Shown: positions 21,312-28,849 of the stretch, in pieces
How the letters are laid out: each line of letters opens with the position of its first letter
Numbering within the stretch: position 1 is the stretch's first letter
Assembly: GCA_002791805.1 (NCBI GenBank)
Contig: PFND01000009.1
Span: forward strand, 1 to 38,227
Reading direction: 5' to 3'
DNA length: 38,227 nt
Source of the DNA: Alphaproteobacteria bacterium CG_4_10_14_0_8_um_filter_53_9
GTDB taxonomy: Bacteria; Pseudomonadota; Alphaproteobacteria; UBA2136; UBA6156
Translations under genes and position numbers: made by a program
Notes under the pieces: generated by a model
Database searches by the model: none
Seen by the model: the letters and a program-made list of their open reading frames with translations, nothing else
Told to the model about the DNA's origin: nothing

Positions 21312-23581
21312 GCAGCGTTCTCCTCATTAAGGTTAAGGGGGGTTTCCGAGGGCAAAGGCAGGGTAATCACAAAGGCCACTCCACCTTTGTTGTCATCGGG
21401 CTGGCGCACGGTAATGGTTCCTTCGTGCGCCATCACAATCCCCCGGCAGATAGAAAGCCCAAGCCCGCTACCAGCCACTGTATGGTCTTCTTTGGCATAG
21501 CGGTGGAACTTATCAAAAATCTTGTCTTCTTGGCCCGCAGGCAGGCCGGGGCCAAAGTCCCTCAGGCTCACAGTCACGTGGCTATGATCTTTAACCACAT
21601 CCAGCTCTAAAGCGCTGTCCGTACCCGCATATTTTACGGCATTGTCATAAAGGTTGTAAAAAACCTGCCCCATCAGTATCGGGTCAATCCGCAAAAGGGG
21701 CATATCATCAGATGAGGGCATGTTCACGACAAGCTTGGGATTATATTTCTTCGCGCGTTTCAAGCTGTCTTCTAAAAGCTCCTTAAGCTCCACAAATTCT
21801 TTTCTAGGCATCAGGTAGCCGCTTTCAAGTTTCGCAACTTCTAAAACATTGTGGATAATATGATGAAGGCGCTCCGCCTCAGATCTTGCAGATGTAATAA
21901 GTTCCTGCCGTTCCTGGGCCGGCAGGCCCATACCCACCTGCTCCAAAGTAGAGAGGCTGCCAATAATGCTCACAAGGGGTGTTTTCAAGTCATGAGATAC
22001 CGAAGAGAGCAGCGCCGAACGAAGCGATTCTCTATCCGCCTGCGCCGTCGCAAGGCTCGTCGCCATCCGCAGTTGGCGCTGTCGCAGCGCCGTCGCAAGC
22101 AAGTCGGCATAGCTCCGGATAAAGACCGTTAAGGGAAGAGAAAGGTTGGATTGAGGCGTAGACGCCACATCAAACTTAATCCCCATAACCCCCAGCACAT
22201 CATCCTTAAACGCCAGGGGGCACCAAAGCCAGGGCTGTTGAGCCGTAGGTTGGCTGACCTTACGCTGCTTCATCGCCTCTTGTATCTGGCGTCTTACGCC
22301 GTCCGTATGAGAAATTTCAGAAGGAAAAACCTGCCAAACCCCCTCCTCTTCAGTCTTCAAAATAATCTGGGCGTCAAAACCAAGGGTTTTTTTCAGGTTA
22401 TAGAGAGCCCCTTCCACAATGTCATCAAGCTTATCCTGATAATTAATATCATAAAGCAAGCGCATAAGTGCCTTAGAGAAAAGACTTTCATAGCTTTTAT
22501 GCAGCACGAGCCTGTTGTTTGTATAGGCAAGGTACCCCACCGAAATCGTGGTCACCATAAACGCTAAAAACGTAAAAAAGTCTGCTGTTTTATCAAAGGA
22601 AAAATGAAAATACGGCGTCATGTAAAAATAATTAAAGGCAGCAAACTGCAAAACAGCAATCAAGCTGCTGGTTATCAGGTTAACCCTAAGGGCTGTAATC
22701 AGGGGCCCCGCAAGCAACAGCATCCCTGCCCCCGCAAAACTAAGGCCATAATAATACCAGGCCATATGCACCGCAATCAGCAACAGGGCATTGATAATAA
22801 GCGCATAAGCCGTCTCTTGATAAAACTGAGCCGATCTCACATCCACCCAAAGTAAAGATTTAGGGGGGTTGGTCTCCGGCACAACCTGACGCGCCACATC
22901 ACCCACATGGCTGGCCACAATGCTCAACATAAACTCTCTCAAACGGGCCAGATTAAGCGTTTTAAAAATAGATTGTTCCTGAGATTTCAAATAAGAAGGC
23001 AAAACAATGCCCTTGGAATAATACTGCTCCATCATGGCTTCAGGCGTCGCATCATACGCCACAAACTCATAAACATTTTTTCTTAAAAAAGCCATGTCGA
23101 TAAGAGATTCCGGCGGCCAGATAATCACCGGGTTGGCCAAATCTCCCATACGGTCTATCGCCAGAAGAGAGAGGGATGTATAAACATGAGTTCCCTGCTC
23201 CAAAAGGGATAAAATATGCGCCAGGCGCTTAAGGTGCTGCGCACGCGAAAGGCCCACCTGCGTCAGTTCCGGAATCACGACATGTCCGGGCTTTCGCTCC
23301 ATCAGTGCCGCAAAAACATCATCATCGTGCAAACCCGTCTTAACTTGGAGAATCTCAATATTATCCTCCTTAAAAAGAGGCATAGCACGGTCTTCACCCT
23401 CCACCAAAACCAGGGCCCCCCTGTCATGTTTAGAGAGTATGCTCTCAACCTCAGCTCCCAAACCTTTAAGTTGTGGGCCAAGGGGCAAAATACCAAAATG
23501 AACTTTCAGGTGGCCTTTAGAGGTCGGCGCATGCCTGTCTTCCAGCTCACCCCCCAAATGTTTTAACAACGTATTTTTCAC
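21308..23581 (-). CDS. kdpD: KdpD-type sensor kinase with degenerate N-terminal ATP-binding domain
   Basis: 757 aa, GTG start at 23581 with AAGG 5-6 nt upstream. Residues 1-230 correspond to the KdpD sensor domain, but the Walker A site is lost: the aligned segment reads FGILPLGPQLKGLG instead of a GxxxxGKT loop. The DELAH-type motif is replaced by IPELTQ. The USP domain that normally follows is missing, which explains the short length against about 900 aa in E. coli. The four-helix DUF4118 membrane region (about 257-360), a GAF-like domain (375-500), HisKA with His530 (SSVSHDLKTP) and HATPase (DNAVKYAG, DFGPGLP, GSGLGLSI) are intact. It is therefore probably an active kinase with altered sensing. 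Confidence 0.9.
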   Translation of the reverse strand: MKNTLLKHLGGELEDRHAPTSKGHLKVHFGILPLGPQLKGLGAEVESILSKHDRGALVLVEGEDRAMPLFKEDNIEILQVKTGLHDDDVFAALMERKPGHVVIPELTQVGLSRAQHLKRLAHILSLLEQGTHVYTSLSLLAIDRMGDLANPVIIWPPESLIDMAFLRKNVYEFVAYDATPEAMMEQYYSKGIVLPSYLKSQEQSIFKTLNLARLREFMLSIVASHVGDVARQVVPETNPPKSLLWVDVRSAQFYQETAYALIINALLLIAVHMAWYYYGLSFAGAGMLLLAGPLITALRVNLITSSLIAVLQFAAFNYFYMTPYFHFSFDKTADFFTFLAFMVTTISVGYLAYTNNRLVLHKSYESLFSKALMRLLYDINYQDKLDDIVEGALYNLKKTLGFDAQIILKTEEEGVWQVFPSEISHTDGVRRQIQEAMKQRKVSQPTAQQPWLWCPLAFKDDVLGVMGIKFDVASTPQSNLSLPLTVFIRSYADLLATALRQRQLRMATSLATAQADRESLRSALLSSVSHDLKTPLVSIIGSLSTLEQVGMGLPAQERQELITSARSEAERLHHIIHNVLEVAKLESGYLMPRKEFVELKELLEDSLKRAKKYNPKLVVNMPSSDDMPLLRIDPILMGQVFYNLYDNAVKYAGTDSALELDVVKDHSHVTVSLRDFGPGLPAGQEDKIFDKFHRYAKEDHTVAGSGLGLSICRGIVMAHEGTITVRQPDDNKGGVAFVITLPLPSETPLNLNEENAA

Positions 23582-23605
23582 AGAAACCTTAAAAATTTTT
23601 TATTA

Positions 23606-23908
23606 TCAGGTAGAGGCATACGCCAGGCAATCACCCGCCAAAGGGAGCGTGCCACCATAAAGAACAGACTGGCTCATTTTAGATTTTCCCGCAAGGCCAC
23701 CCGTCACGTCAGGCACCACATCCTTCACGTCTTCAACGTCTTTAAACGGGTCAATATCAATCTCGTCATCCAACCGTTCATCAAGCGTCTTTTCATCCTC
23801 TTCCTCTGGAGGAAGCCCACTCATCTCATATCCCCAAATATCAAAAGGGGGAGAGAGATTGTCATCCTGCAATGTCGGTACATCTGGCAAAAACAGAGTC
23901 ATCATCAT
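23606..23908 (-). CDS. Small acidic protein of unknown function
   Basis: About 98-100 aa. The start lies in an ATGATGATG triplet at 23900-23908, preceded directly by GGGGAGGGG; spacing favours the second or third ATG. The protein is acidic (PPEEEDEKTLDERLDDEIDIDPFKDVEDVKDVVPDV) with a more neutral C-terminus. It has no TM segment or signal peptide. A longer in-frame version starting upstream lacks a good ribosome-binding site and would overlap the entericidin-like gene. It lies 24 nt before the KdpD start. Unrecognised; coding status is moderately likely. Confidence 0.45.
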   Translation of the reverse strand: MMMTLFLPDVPTLQDDNLSPPFDIWGYEMSGLPPEEEDEKTLDERLDDEIDIDPFKDVEDVKDVVPDVTGGLAGKSKMSQSVLYGGTLPLAGDCLAYAST

Positions 23909-23927
23909 CCCCTCCCCATCGTAACGG

Positions 23928-24056
23928 TTATTCTCCGGAGCCTTGAATCTGCTCACCGGTCTTTTCCACATCCTGGCCAAATCCTTCAACCGTGTTACCA
24001 CCGCCCACATAAGCCACAGCACCAACAATAATCAACGCAACAACAAGTAATCCCAT
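23928..24056 (-). CDS. Entericidin-like small membrane protein lacking the lipobox Cys
   Basis: A 42-aa protein: hydrophobic N-terminal segment (MGLLVVALIIVGAVAYV) followed by GGGNTVEGFGQDVEKTGEQI, which matches the entericidin pattern NTxxGxGxDxxxxGxxI. Entericidins are small envelope lipoproteins, but here the residue before the conserved Asn is Gly rather than Cys. It cannot be lipidated in the usual way and probably stays as a membrane-anchored peptide. GGA lies about 10 nt upstream of the ATG. It is too short to rest on length alone; the family motif makes it real. Confidence 0.75.
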   Translation of the reverse strand: MGLLVVALIIVGAVAYVGGGNTVEGFGQDVEKTGEQIQGSGE

Positions 24057-24173
24057 CGTCTTTATCCTTTTTTGTTTATAAGCATCTAAGGATGCTGTGA
24101 CGGGACAATAGAAGAAAACCACCTAAAAAATCTCTTCTCTAAATCTACCAGAACATAAAAAAAACATAAAAGA

Positions 24174-24197
24174 AAAGGAGGCCATCAAGCCTCCTTT
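24174..24197 (-). terminator. Terminator after the OmpA-family gene
   Basis: AAAGGAGGC-6-nt loop-GCCTCCTTT, with T-rich sequence on the minus-strand 3' side, 16 nt after the OmpA-like stop. Confidence 0.85.
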
Positions 24198-24212
24198 CAA
24201 TAACAACCCAGG

Positions 24213-25097
24213 TTAGTAGGTCGTTTTTTTCATCATCTTGGTTTTTGTTGCTTCCGCATCAATGCCAACCACCACACGGCGGTTAGCTTCAAGGGCCACA
24301 CCATCGGCTGTAGGCACGGCATTACGGGTCTCACCCTCAGATTTCACCTCAATACGGAACTTGGATGCCGGTAACCCAAGGTATTCCGCCACAGCATTCG
24401 CACGGGCACGGGAGAGTTTTTCGTTATACGCCGCACTTCCTGCACGGTCGGTATGTCCGATAATCACAACAGATCCGTCCTCAGCGGTCTCAAGGCGGTT
24501 ACGGATAGCATCCAAAGTCGCCTTCGCCTCATCGCGCAGAGTAGCTTTGTCAAAATCAAAGTAAAGCGTGGCAATGCCTTCAATATTTTTAGTCATCATC
24601 ACTTGCACTTTTTTCGTAACGGGCACAGCCGCAGTCAGCCTGGGCAGCTGGCGCGCCGCGTTGATATAACCGGCTCTACAGTTCGTCATGTTGTGGCTCA
24701 TGTTCATCCCTGTTTCCTGCTGTTCCACCCAGCAATCATAGTACGCAAGAGCCCATGCCATGGCTTGGGGGTATTCATTTTGCGTTCCGGCATTCAGCCA
24801 GGCGTTCAGGCGGGCATGTTCCGCCATAAGGTCAGCTTGGCTACTTCGCACAAAACGCACACTGTCCATACGGGGGTGGGGTACAATATCACCGTAAAGC
24901 GCACGGCGCTCCTGCTCTTCAAGCACCAGAGAATCTTCAATATCAAAGCCCTGGTTCTCGCTTTTGGCCAACATATCGTAGGCATAAGCAAGGGTTTTTC
25001 TAAAAGCGGGGGTACCATCGGCCGCATAGGGGGCAGAAGCAAGCAGCGTAAAGCCGGCAAGCATGGTCATCGTCGTGGTTGTCATGGGGTTATGCAT
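24213..25097 (-). CDS. OmpA-family outer membrane/peptidoglycan-binding protein
   Basis: 294 aa with a signal peptide (about residues 1-26, ending SAPYA). A helical N-terminal half with four Cys/Trp-rich positions is unassigned. The C-terminal OmpA domain (about 165-280) shows TLYFDFDKATL, IIGHTDRAGSAAYNEKLSRARANAVAEYLG and ANRRVVV, the peptidoglycan-binding signature. GGAG lies 8-9 nt before the first ATG. It probably tethers the envelope to peptidoglycan. Own terminator downstream. Confidence 0.9.
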   Translation of the reverse strand: MHNPMTTTTMTMLAGFTLLASAPYAADGTPAFRKTLAYAYDMLAKSENQGFDIEDSLVLEEQERRALYGDIVPHPRMDSVRFVRSSQADLMAEHARLNAWLNAGTQNEYPQAMAWALAYYDCWVEQQETGMNMSHNMTNCRAGYINAARQLPRLTAAVPVTKKVQVMMTKNIEGIATLYFDFDKATLRDEAKATLDAIRNRLETAEDGSVVIIGHTDRAGSAAYNEKLSRARANAVAEYLGLPASKFRIEVKSEGETRNAVPTADGVALEANRRVVVGIDAEATKTKMMKKTTY

Positions 25098-25196
25098 GGC
25101 ATGTCTCCTTATTTGTTCATGTTAGACACCTCATCTTATAAAGACCTTTTATTAAAAAAGATGCGTAAAAAGCGGGGAGGTTTTATTAAAAAACCA

Positions 25197-25224
25197 TTAA
25201 AAAAGAGGAGGCAAGCCCTCCTCT
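25197..25224 (-). terminator. Terminator of the DUF1328 gene
   Basis: On the minus strand AGAGGAGG-GCTTG-CCTCCTCT is followed by a T run, 23 nt after the stop. Confidence 0.85.
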
Positions 25225-25246
25225 CCTTCTCTTATATAAGCAGCGC

Positions 25247-25429
25247 TTACGGTCTCCGTATCATCCCAAACACCAGGGCAATAATCGCAAAGATAATCGC
25301 AACCCAGAACAAGAGTTTAGCCCCGGCCATAGCCGTACCGGCAATTCCGCCAAAGCCTAAAAGAGCGCCCACAATGGCAACAATTAAAAAGATGACAGCC
25401 CAATGAAGTAAATTACCAACTTGAAACAT
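25247..25429 (-). CDS. DUF1328 (YtjA) small membrane protein
   Basis: 60 aa with two hydrophobic helices: LLHWAVIFLIVAIVGALLGFGGIAGTAMAGAKLLFWVAIIFAIIALVFG..., the well-conserved DUF1328 pattern found across proteobacteria. AAGGAG lies about 8 nt upstream of the ATG. Function is unknown; members are often stress-induced. It is monocistronic, with a terminator. Confidence 0.93.
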   Translation of the reverse strand: MFQVGNLLHWAVIFLIVAIVGALLGFGGIAGTAMAGAKLLFWVAIIFAIIALVFGMIRRP

Positions 25430-25612
25430 ATAAAGTCTCCTTACATTCGATGTTATTAAAGTTTATGTGTGCCCGATCAAAATCATTCCTAACCGGCACT
25501 ATAAGCAGGTTGATAGAATTTACATAAAAACGATATAAGTCTCTTATCGCTTTTTTATAAAGAAACAGGCTAAATATCCACGTTGTTTAACTCAACCAAG
25601 AAAGGACAACTC

Positions 25613-25855
25613 ATGACAACAGGAAAAAACACAAACCTCATCCTCAGTATTCTTCTAGGTGCCATTGCCGTTATTGGGGTCATTTATGTACTTCAGCAGC
25701 CCCGCACAGTTGACGATCGCATGGATGCCGCCGTCGAGCAACTCCAGCAAGGCAATCTCGGTAACGCTGTAGATAATCTGGATAATCAAACCAATGGTGA
25801 ACAACTTAAGTCGGATATGGAAAATGCCGTCGAAAGCATGGACACCAATCGCTAA
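25613..25855 (+). CDS. Unknown small single-TM protein (80 aa)
   Basis: The start is at 25613, with AAAGGA about 7 nt upstream; an earlier in-frame start has no such site. One TM helix (about 9-28, LILSILLGAIAVIGVIYVLQ) is followed by an acidic, helical tail (DDRMDAAVEQLQQGNLGNAVDNLDNQ). It resembles small stress-associated membrane proteins in layout only; no family assigned. Strong terminator follows at once. Confidence 0.75.
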   Translation: MTTGKNTNLILSILLGAIAVIGVIYVLQQPRTVDDRMDAAVEQLQQGNLGNAVDNLDNQTNGEQLKSDMENAVESMDTNR

Positions 25856-25876
25856 ACTCAAAGCATGGTAAAAAGA

Positions 25877-25904
25877 AAACCCGCCAAAAAGCGGGTTTCT
25901 TTGT
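25877..25904 (+). terminator. Terminator of the small TM gene
   Basis: AAACCCGC-CAAAAA-GCGGGTTT followed by CTTT, 21 nt after the stop. Confidence 0.88.
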
Positions 25905-25925
25905 ATCGTTTATATGAAAAGTCTA

Positions 25926-26001
25926 TGGCAGGGGAGACAGGACTCGAACCTGCAACCAATGGTTTTGGAGACCACTACTCTACCAATTGAGCCACTCCCC
26001 T
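25926..26001 (-). tRNA. tRNA-Trp (anticodon CCA)
   Basis: Acceptor AGGGGAG/CTCCCCT (25930-25936 with 25995-26001), discriminator G and encoded CCA (25926-25928). The anticodon stem GTGGT/ACCAT encloses loop CTCCAAA, anticodon CCA. T arm GCAGG-TTCGAGT-CCTGT. 76 nt. The common trpT-secE-nusG arrangement is not seen here; the downstream neighbour is convergent. Confidence 0.95.
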
Positions 26002-26050
26002 ACACAAAAGGTGTCATATCAGAAAAGCCTTTGCACCGTCTAGCTTTTTT

Positions 26051-26656
26051 TTAACCTAAAGAAAGCGCCACAAACCCCAGCACCACAAGTACAGCCACAA
26101 AAGCGGTCATCACCTCAAAGTTTTTCTCAATCATATTGCGGAGAGGGGGGCCACCGTAATAAAGCAACGCCGCCACCAAAAAGTATTTGGCCCCGCGCGC
26201 AACAAGGCTGAGCGCCACAAAAGGCAAAAACGGGTAAACCAGCATGCCGCTCGCCAGCGTGCAAAGCTTGTACGGCAGCGGAGAGAACCCTGCCACCAGA
26301 ATCACCCACGCACCATATTGTTCATAAAGCGCCCGGTATTCCGTAAGTGCAGGGTCAATACCATAAAAGCTCAGCACAGGCACGGCCAGCAATTCCCAGG
26401 CAAAATGCCCAATAGCATAACCAATCATGCCGCCAATCACACTTCCTGCCGTGCATACAGCCGCAAAGCGGAAGGCTTTATCGGGCCGCGCAAAAATCAT
26501 CGGCAGCATCACCACATCAGGCGGAATAGGGAAAAAGCTGCTCTCCGCCACGGCCACGCCAAAAAGGCTCTTTTCAGCATGGGGAGAATTCGCCAAACCC
26601 AGCGTCCATTCATAAAGCTTACGCAGTGGATAGAATATCTTTTTTATCAAGCTCAT
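26051..26656 (-). CDS. YqaA-family (SNARE-associated/DedA-like) membrane protein
   Basis: 201 aa, four to five hydrophobic segments. The conserved membrane-embedded motif GVAVAESSFFPIPPDVVMLPMIFARPDKAFRFAAVCTAGSVIGG is typical of YqaA proteins, with the later AGFSPLPYKLCTLASGMLVYPFLPF also conserved. Distantly related DedA proteins move lipid carriers across the membrane; the role of YqaA is not settled. It is the third gene of an operon, overlapping the upstream ProX-type stop by 4 nt (ATGA). Confidence 0.9.
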   Translation of the reverse strand: MSLIKKIFYPLRKLYEWTLGLANSPHAEKSLFGVAVAESSFFPIPPDVVMLPMIFARPDKAFRFAAVCTAGSVIGGMIGYAIGHFAWELLAVPVLSFYGIDPALTEYRALYEQYGAWVILVAGFSPLPYKLCTLASGMLVYPFLPFVALSLVARGAKYFLVAALLYYGGPPLRNMIEKNFEVMTAFVAVLVVLGFVALSLG

Positions 26657-27183
26657 AGTGTATCATTCTCACGTAAAAAGTTAATTAAATCCAGCCATTC
26701 TATCGTATGACCCCAGCTTTCAATCACGCGGGTCATATCGGCGGGAGAAAGGGCAAGGGTCGCATCGTTTTGCAAAGGGTGCGGGTTGACAATATCATGC
26801 TCGAGCACGCCATTGTCCAGCACAAACCGAATCGCCCCCGCTCCCGCATTCACCAAACCCAGCGGCGTCACACTCCCGGGTTTTACTCCCAAAGTCTCCC
26901 ACAAAACATCCTCGCTCGCAAAGCTCAAACGCCCTTTCGCAGCACCTAATCCCTTGGCCAGCTTGTTTAAATCCACACGACGCTCATGCAAACACGTCAC
27001 TAAATAAAGCGCTCCGGCCTTATCTTTTAAAAACAGGTTTTTAATATGCGCACCGGGCAAATGATCTGTCTCGCACGCGGCCTCTTCCACCGTAAAAACA
27101 GGCTTGTGGGTGTGCAGAACATAAGGCACGCCCGCCGCACTCAAAGCCGCCAAAAGCTCGTCTCTGTCGTATCGTCTCGTCAT
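26653..27183 (-). CDS. ProX/YbaK-type aminoacyl-tRNA deacylase (prolyl-tRNA editing)
   Basis: 176 aa from the ATG at 27183. It hydrolyses Ala or similar amino acids mischarged on tRNA-Pro in trans. Conserved features: HTHKPVFTVEEA, LPGAHIKNLFLKDK with the catalytic lysine, LSFASEDVLWETLGVKPGSVTPLGLVNA, and HPLQNDATLALSPADM. This pattern matches the ProX/PrdX group rather than bacterial YbaK proper. The start overlaps the stop of the upstream transporter by 4 nt. Length fits the family. Confidence 0.93.
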   Translation of the reverse strand: MTRRYDRDELLAALSAAGVPYVLHTHKPVFTVEEAACETDHLPGAHIKNLFLKDKAGALYLVTCLHERRVDLNKLAKGLGAAKGRLSFASEDVLWETLGVKPGSVTPLGLVNAGAGAIRFVLDNGVLEHDIVNPHPLQNDATLALSPADMTRVIESWGHTIEWLDLINFLRENDTL

Positions 27184-28073
27184 CCAAAAAGGAGTAACAG
27201 AAACCCGGCCAAAATCAAGCCAAATCCAAGTACACTTGCGCGCCCCATGCGCACATGGCCCCGCCATAAGTCATAAGCTCCCAAAAGCGTTGCGGGCAAA
27301 AGCGTCACCACAAGCACAAGCGCCATGGGCAGGCTTTTGTAGGCAAAGCCCTCCATCACATTTCCTAAAAACACACATCCTAAAAGTACACTCACCCAGC
27401 GCCACGGCATGCCACCAAGCGCAGCCCGCACATCCTGCCGCGCCCATAAGCCTGCAAAGCATAGGGCAGCAAGGCCTTGGGCCAAAACAGCATAACTCAG
27501 CACATCGGGCTGGGCCAAAAGCCCCCGTTTATAAAAGCTAAGTTGAAGAACAACCACGCCGCACCACACGGCCAGAATCAACAACGAAACCCCCTTGCCA
27601 CGCCCCTCCTTGGGGGCAGAAGCTTGTTTTCCCAGCAGCATAGCGCCTCCCAGCAAACACACAATCGCCCCCATCGTCGCCAGCGGAAGAACATTCTCAA
27701 ACCAGAAAACATCGGCAACCGCCGCCCCCAGCGTAATCAGGCCTTTTTTATAACCCAAAACCTCGCTCAGGCTAAAGCGCATAATCAACCAGGCAAAACC
27801 GGTGCTGCTGGCCACCATCACACACGCCCACGCAAGGGGCCAGCGCAGGGCGCTCCAGCTCATATCCCACACCAGCAAGCCGCTGTGCACGCCACCCAAA
27901 GCAAGCGCCGCCCACAAAGGCAAAAGCAAACCCACAAGCGCAGGGAAGACAAAAGGAGAGGCCTTCACCCCCGCAGTCCGGCTGCCCGCATGCCCCAAAA
28001 TCTCTTTAAGCGCTACCTGAACCCCCGCAAAAGCGAGCCCACTCCCAAGCGCACACATCAAAGCAATATCCAT
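27180..28073 (-). CDS. DMT/EamA-like transporter
   Basis: 297 aa with about ten hydrophobic segments arranged in two halves, as in drug/metabolite transporters (EamA-like). The inner helices carry Gly/Ala and Pro typical of this fold (YKSLPMALVLVVTLLPATLLGAYDL near the C-terminus). Substrate cannot be predicted. It is first in an operon with the ProX-type deacylase and the YqaA-type protein, each with ATGA overlaps. GAGAG lies 6-7 nt upstream of the ATG. Confidence 0.8.
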   Translation of the reverse strand: MDIALMCALGSGLAFAGVQVALKEILGHAGSRTAGVKASPFVFPALVGLLLPLWAALALGGVHSGLLVWDMSWSALRWPLAWACVMVASSTGFAWLIMRFSLSEVLGYKKGLITLGAAVADVFWFENVLPLATMGAIVCLLGGAMLLGKQASAPKEGRGKGVSLLILAVWCGVVVLQLSFYKRGLLAQPDVLSYAVLAQGLAALCFAGLWARQDVRAALGGMPWRWVSVLLGCVFLGNVMEGFAYKSLPMALVLVVTLLPATLLGAYDLWRGHVRMGRASVLGFGLILAGFLLLLFG

Positions 28074-28119
28074 TTTACTCTCAACTTTCTTACGAACAAC
28101 TACCCCACTATCAACTCTC

Positions 28120-28146
28120 TTGACATCCCCCCGCCCAATGTATACT
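28120..28146 (+). promoter_or_regulatory. Promoter of the 185-aa unknown gene
   Basis: -35 TTGACA (28120-28125) and extended -10 TGTATACT (28139-28146) with a 15-bp spacer. It is divergent from the transporter operon, whose start lies 47 nt away. The resulting leader is C- and T-rich with few G. Confidence 0.65.
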
Positions 28147-28209
28147 CATATATCTACTCATCTTCACCCCTCCCGTTCCCCCAACGCCCCAAGGGCAAAG
28201 GACACGTCC

Positions 28210-28767
28210 ATGATGACCATCGGAGAATTCAAAATTTTCAATGATGTCTTGCCACTCCTCCTGCAAAGCGTCGGCGTACCGGCAGAACATGCCGGGCCGA
28301 AGGCACTTCATCACAACCTGCAAGAATGGCAAGGATCTGGGCGGGGCAAACCCGAAATTCTGCCCAGTCTTGTCCGCTATGCCTTCATTCACGGTATGGC
28401 GTCTCCCCCAACACCCATCTATCTGAGTTATGTGAAAAAATTTTCACATTCAGGAGGAGAGGATGTTGTCATTATCTTCCCATGTGAAAAATACACAGAA
28501 GATGAAAAGTTGAAAAAGCACCACCTGCTCATCCTCCGTATCTCCCCCATCATAGAGGAAGAACACACCAGTTTCCATTTGTGTGTAGAAGGTGGAGGAT
28601 GCGCCATCCCTCTCCCCTACCATCCGGCAAGGGAAGGCGTCCCGCCCGTCGTCCATAAATGGCTGATAGAAGATAGCATCTTCACCCCGATGATGAGAAA
28701 AATCCTCGCCAAGCTGTTCGATCTGGAAATCCCCGAGGACATGAAGCCCCTCATTCAGGGAGCCTGA
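28210..28767 (+). CDS. Unknown 185-aa protein
   Basis: Not recognised. The start is the first of two adjacent ATGs (28210, 28213), with AAAGGA 7 nt before the first; upstream in-frame starts overlap the promoter. It looks soluble with mixed strands and helices. Visible stretches are IFNDVLPLLLQSVGVPAEHAG, EDVVIIFPCEKYTEDEKLKKHHLLILRI, and a C-terminal helix MMRKILAKLFDLEIPEDMKPL. It has three cysteines and several histidines but no clear metal motif. Own promoter and a strong terminator make it a single-gene unit. Confidence 0.7.
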   Translation: MMTIGEFKIFNDVLPLLLQSVGVPAEHAGPKALHHNLQEWQGSGRGKPEILPSLVRYAFIHGMASPPTPIYLSYVKKFSHSGGEDVVIIFPCEKYTEDEKLKKHHLLILRISPIIEEEHTSFHLCVEGGGCAIPLPYHPAREGVPPVVHKWLIEDSIFTPMMRKILAKLFDLEIPEDMKPLIQGA

Positions 28768-28788
28768 CCCCCTTCCCCATCGCAATCC

Positions 28789-28810
28789 CCCCCGCTTCGG
28801 CGGGGGTTTT
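28789..28810 (+). terminator. Terminator with TTCG tetraloop
   Basis: CCCCCGC-TTCG-GCGGGGG followed by TTTT, 21 nt after the stop of the 185-aa gene and 40 nt before dprA. Confidence 0.93.
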
Positions 28811-28849
28811 GCGTTGCCCCCCTCCTCCTTTTCCCCTATCCTGCCTCCC

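Noticed and set aside
20610-23581. Complete potassium-uptake (Kdp) locus
   Set aside because: Only the regulator pair is present; no kdpF, kdpA, kdpB or kdpC gene is in the window.
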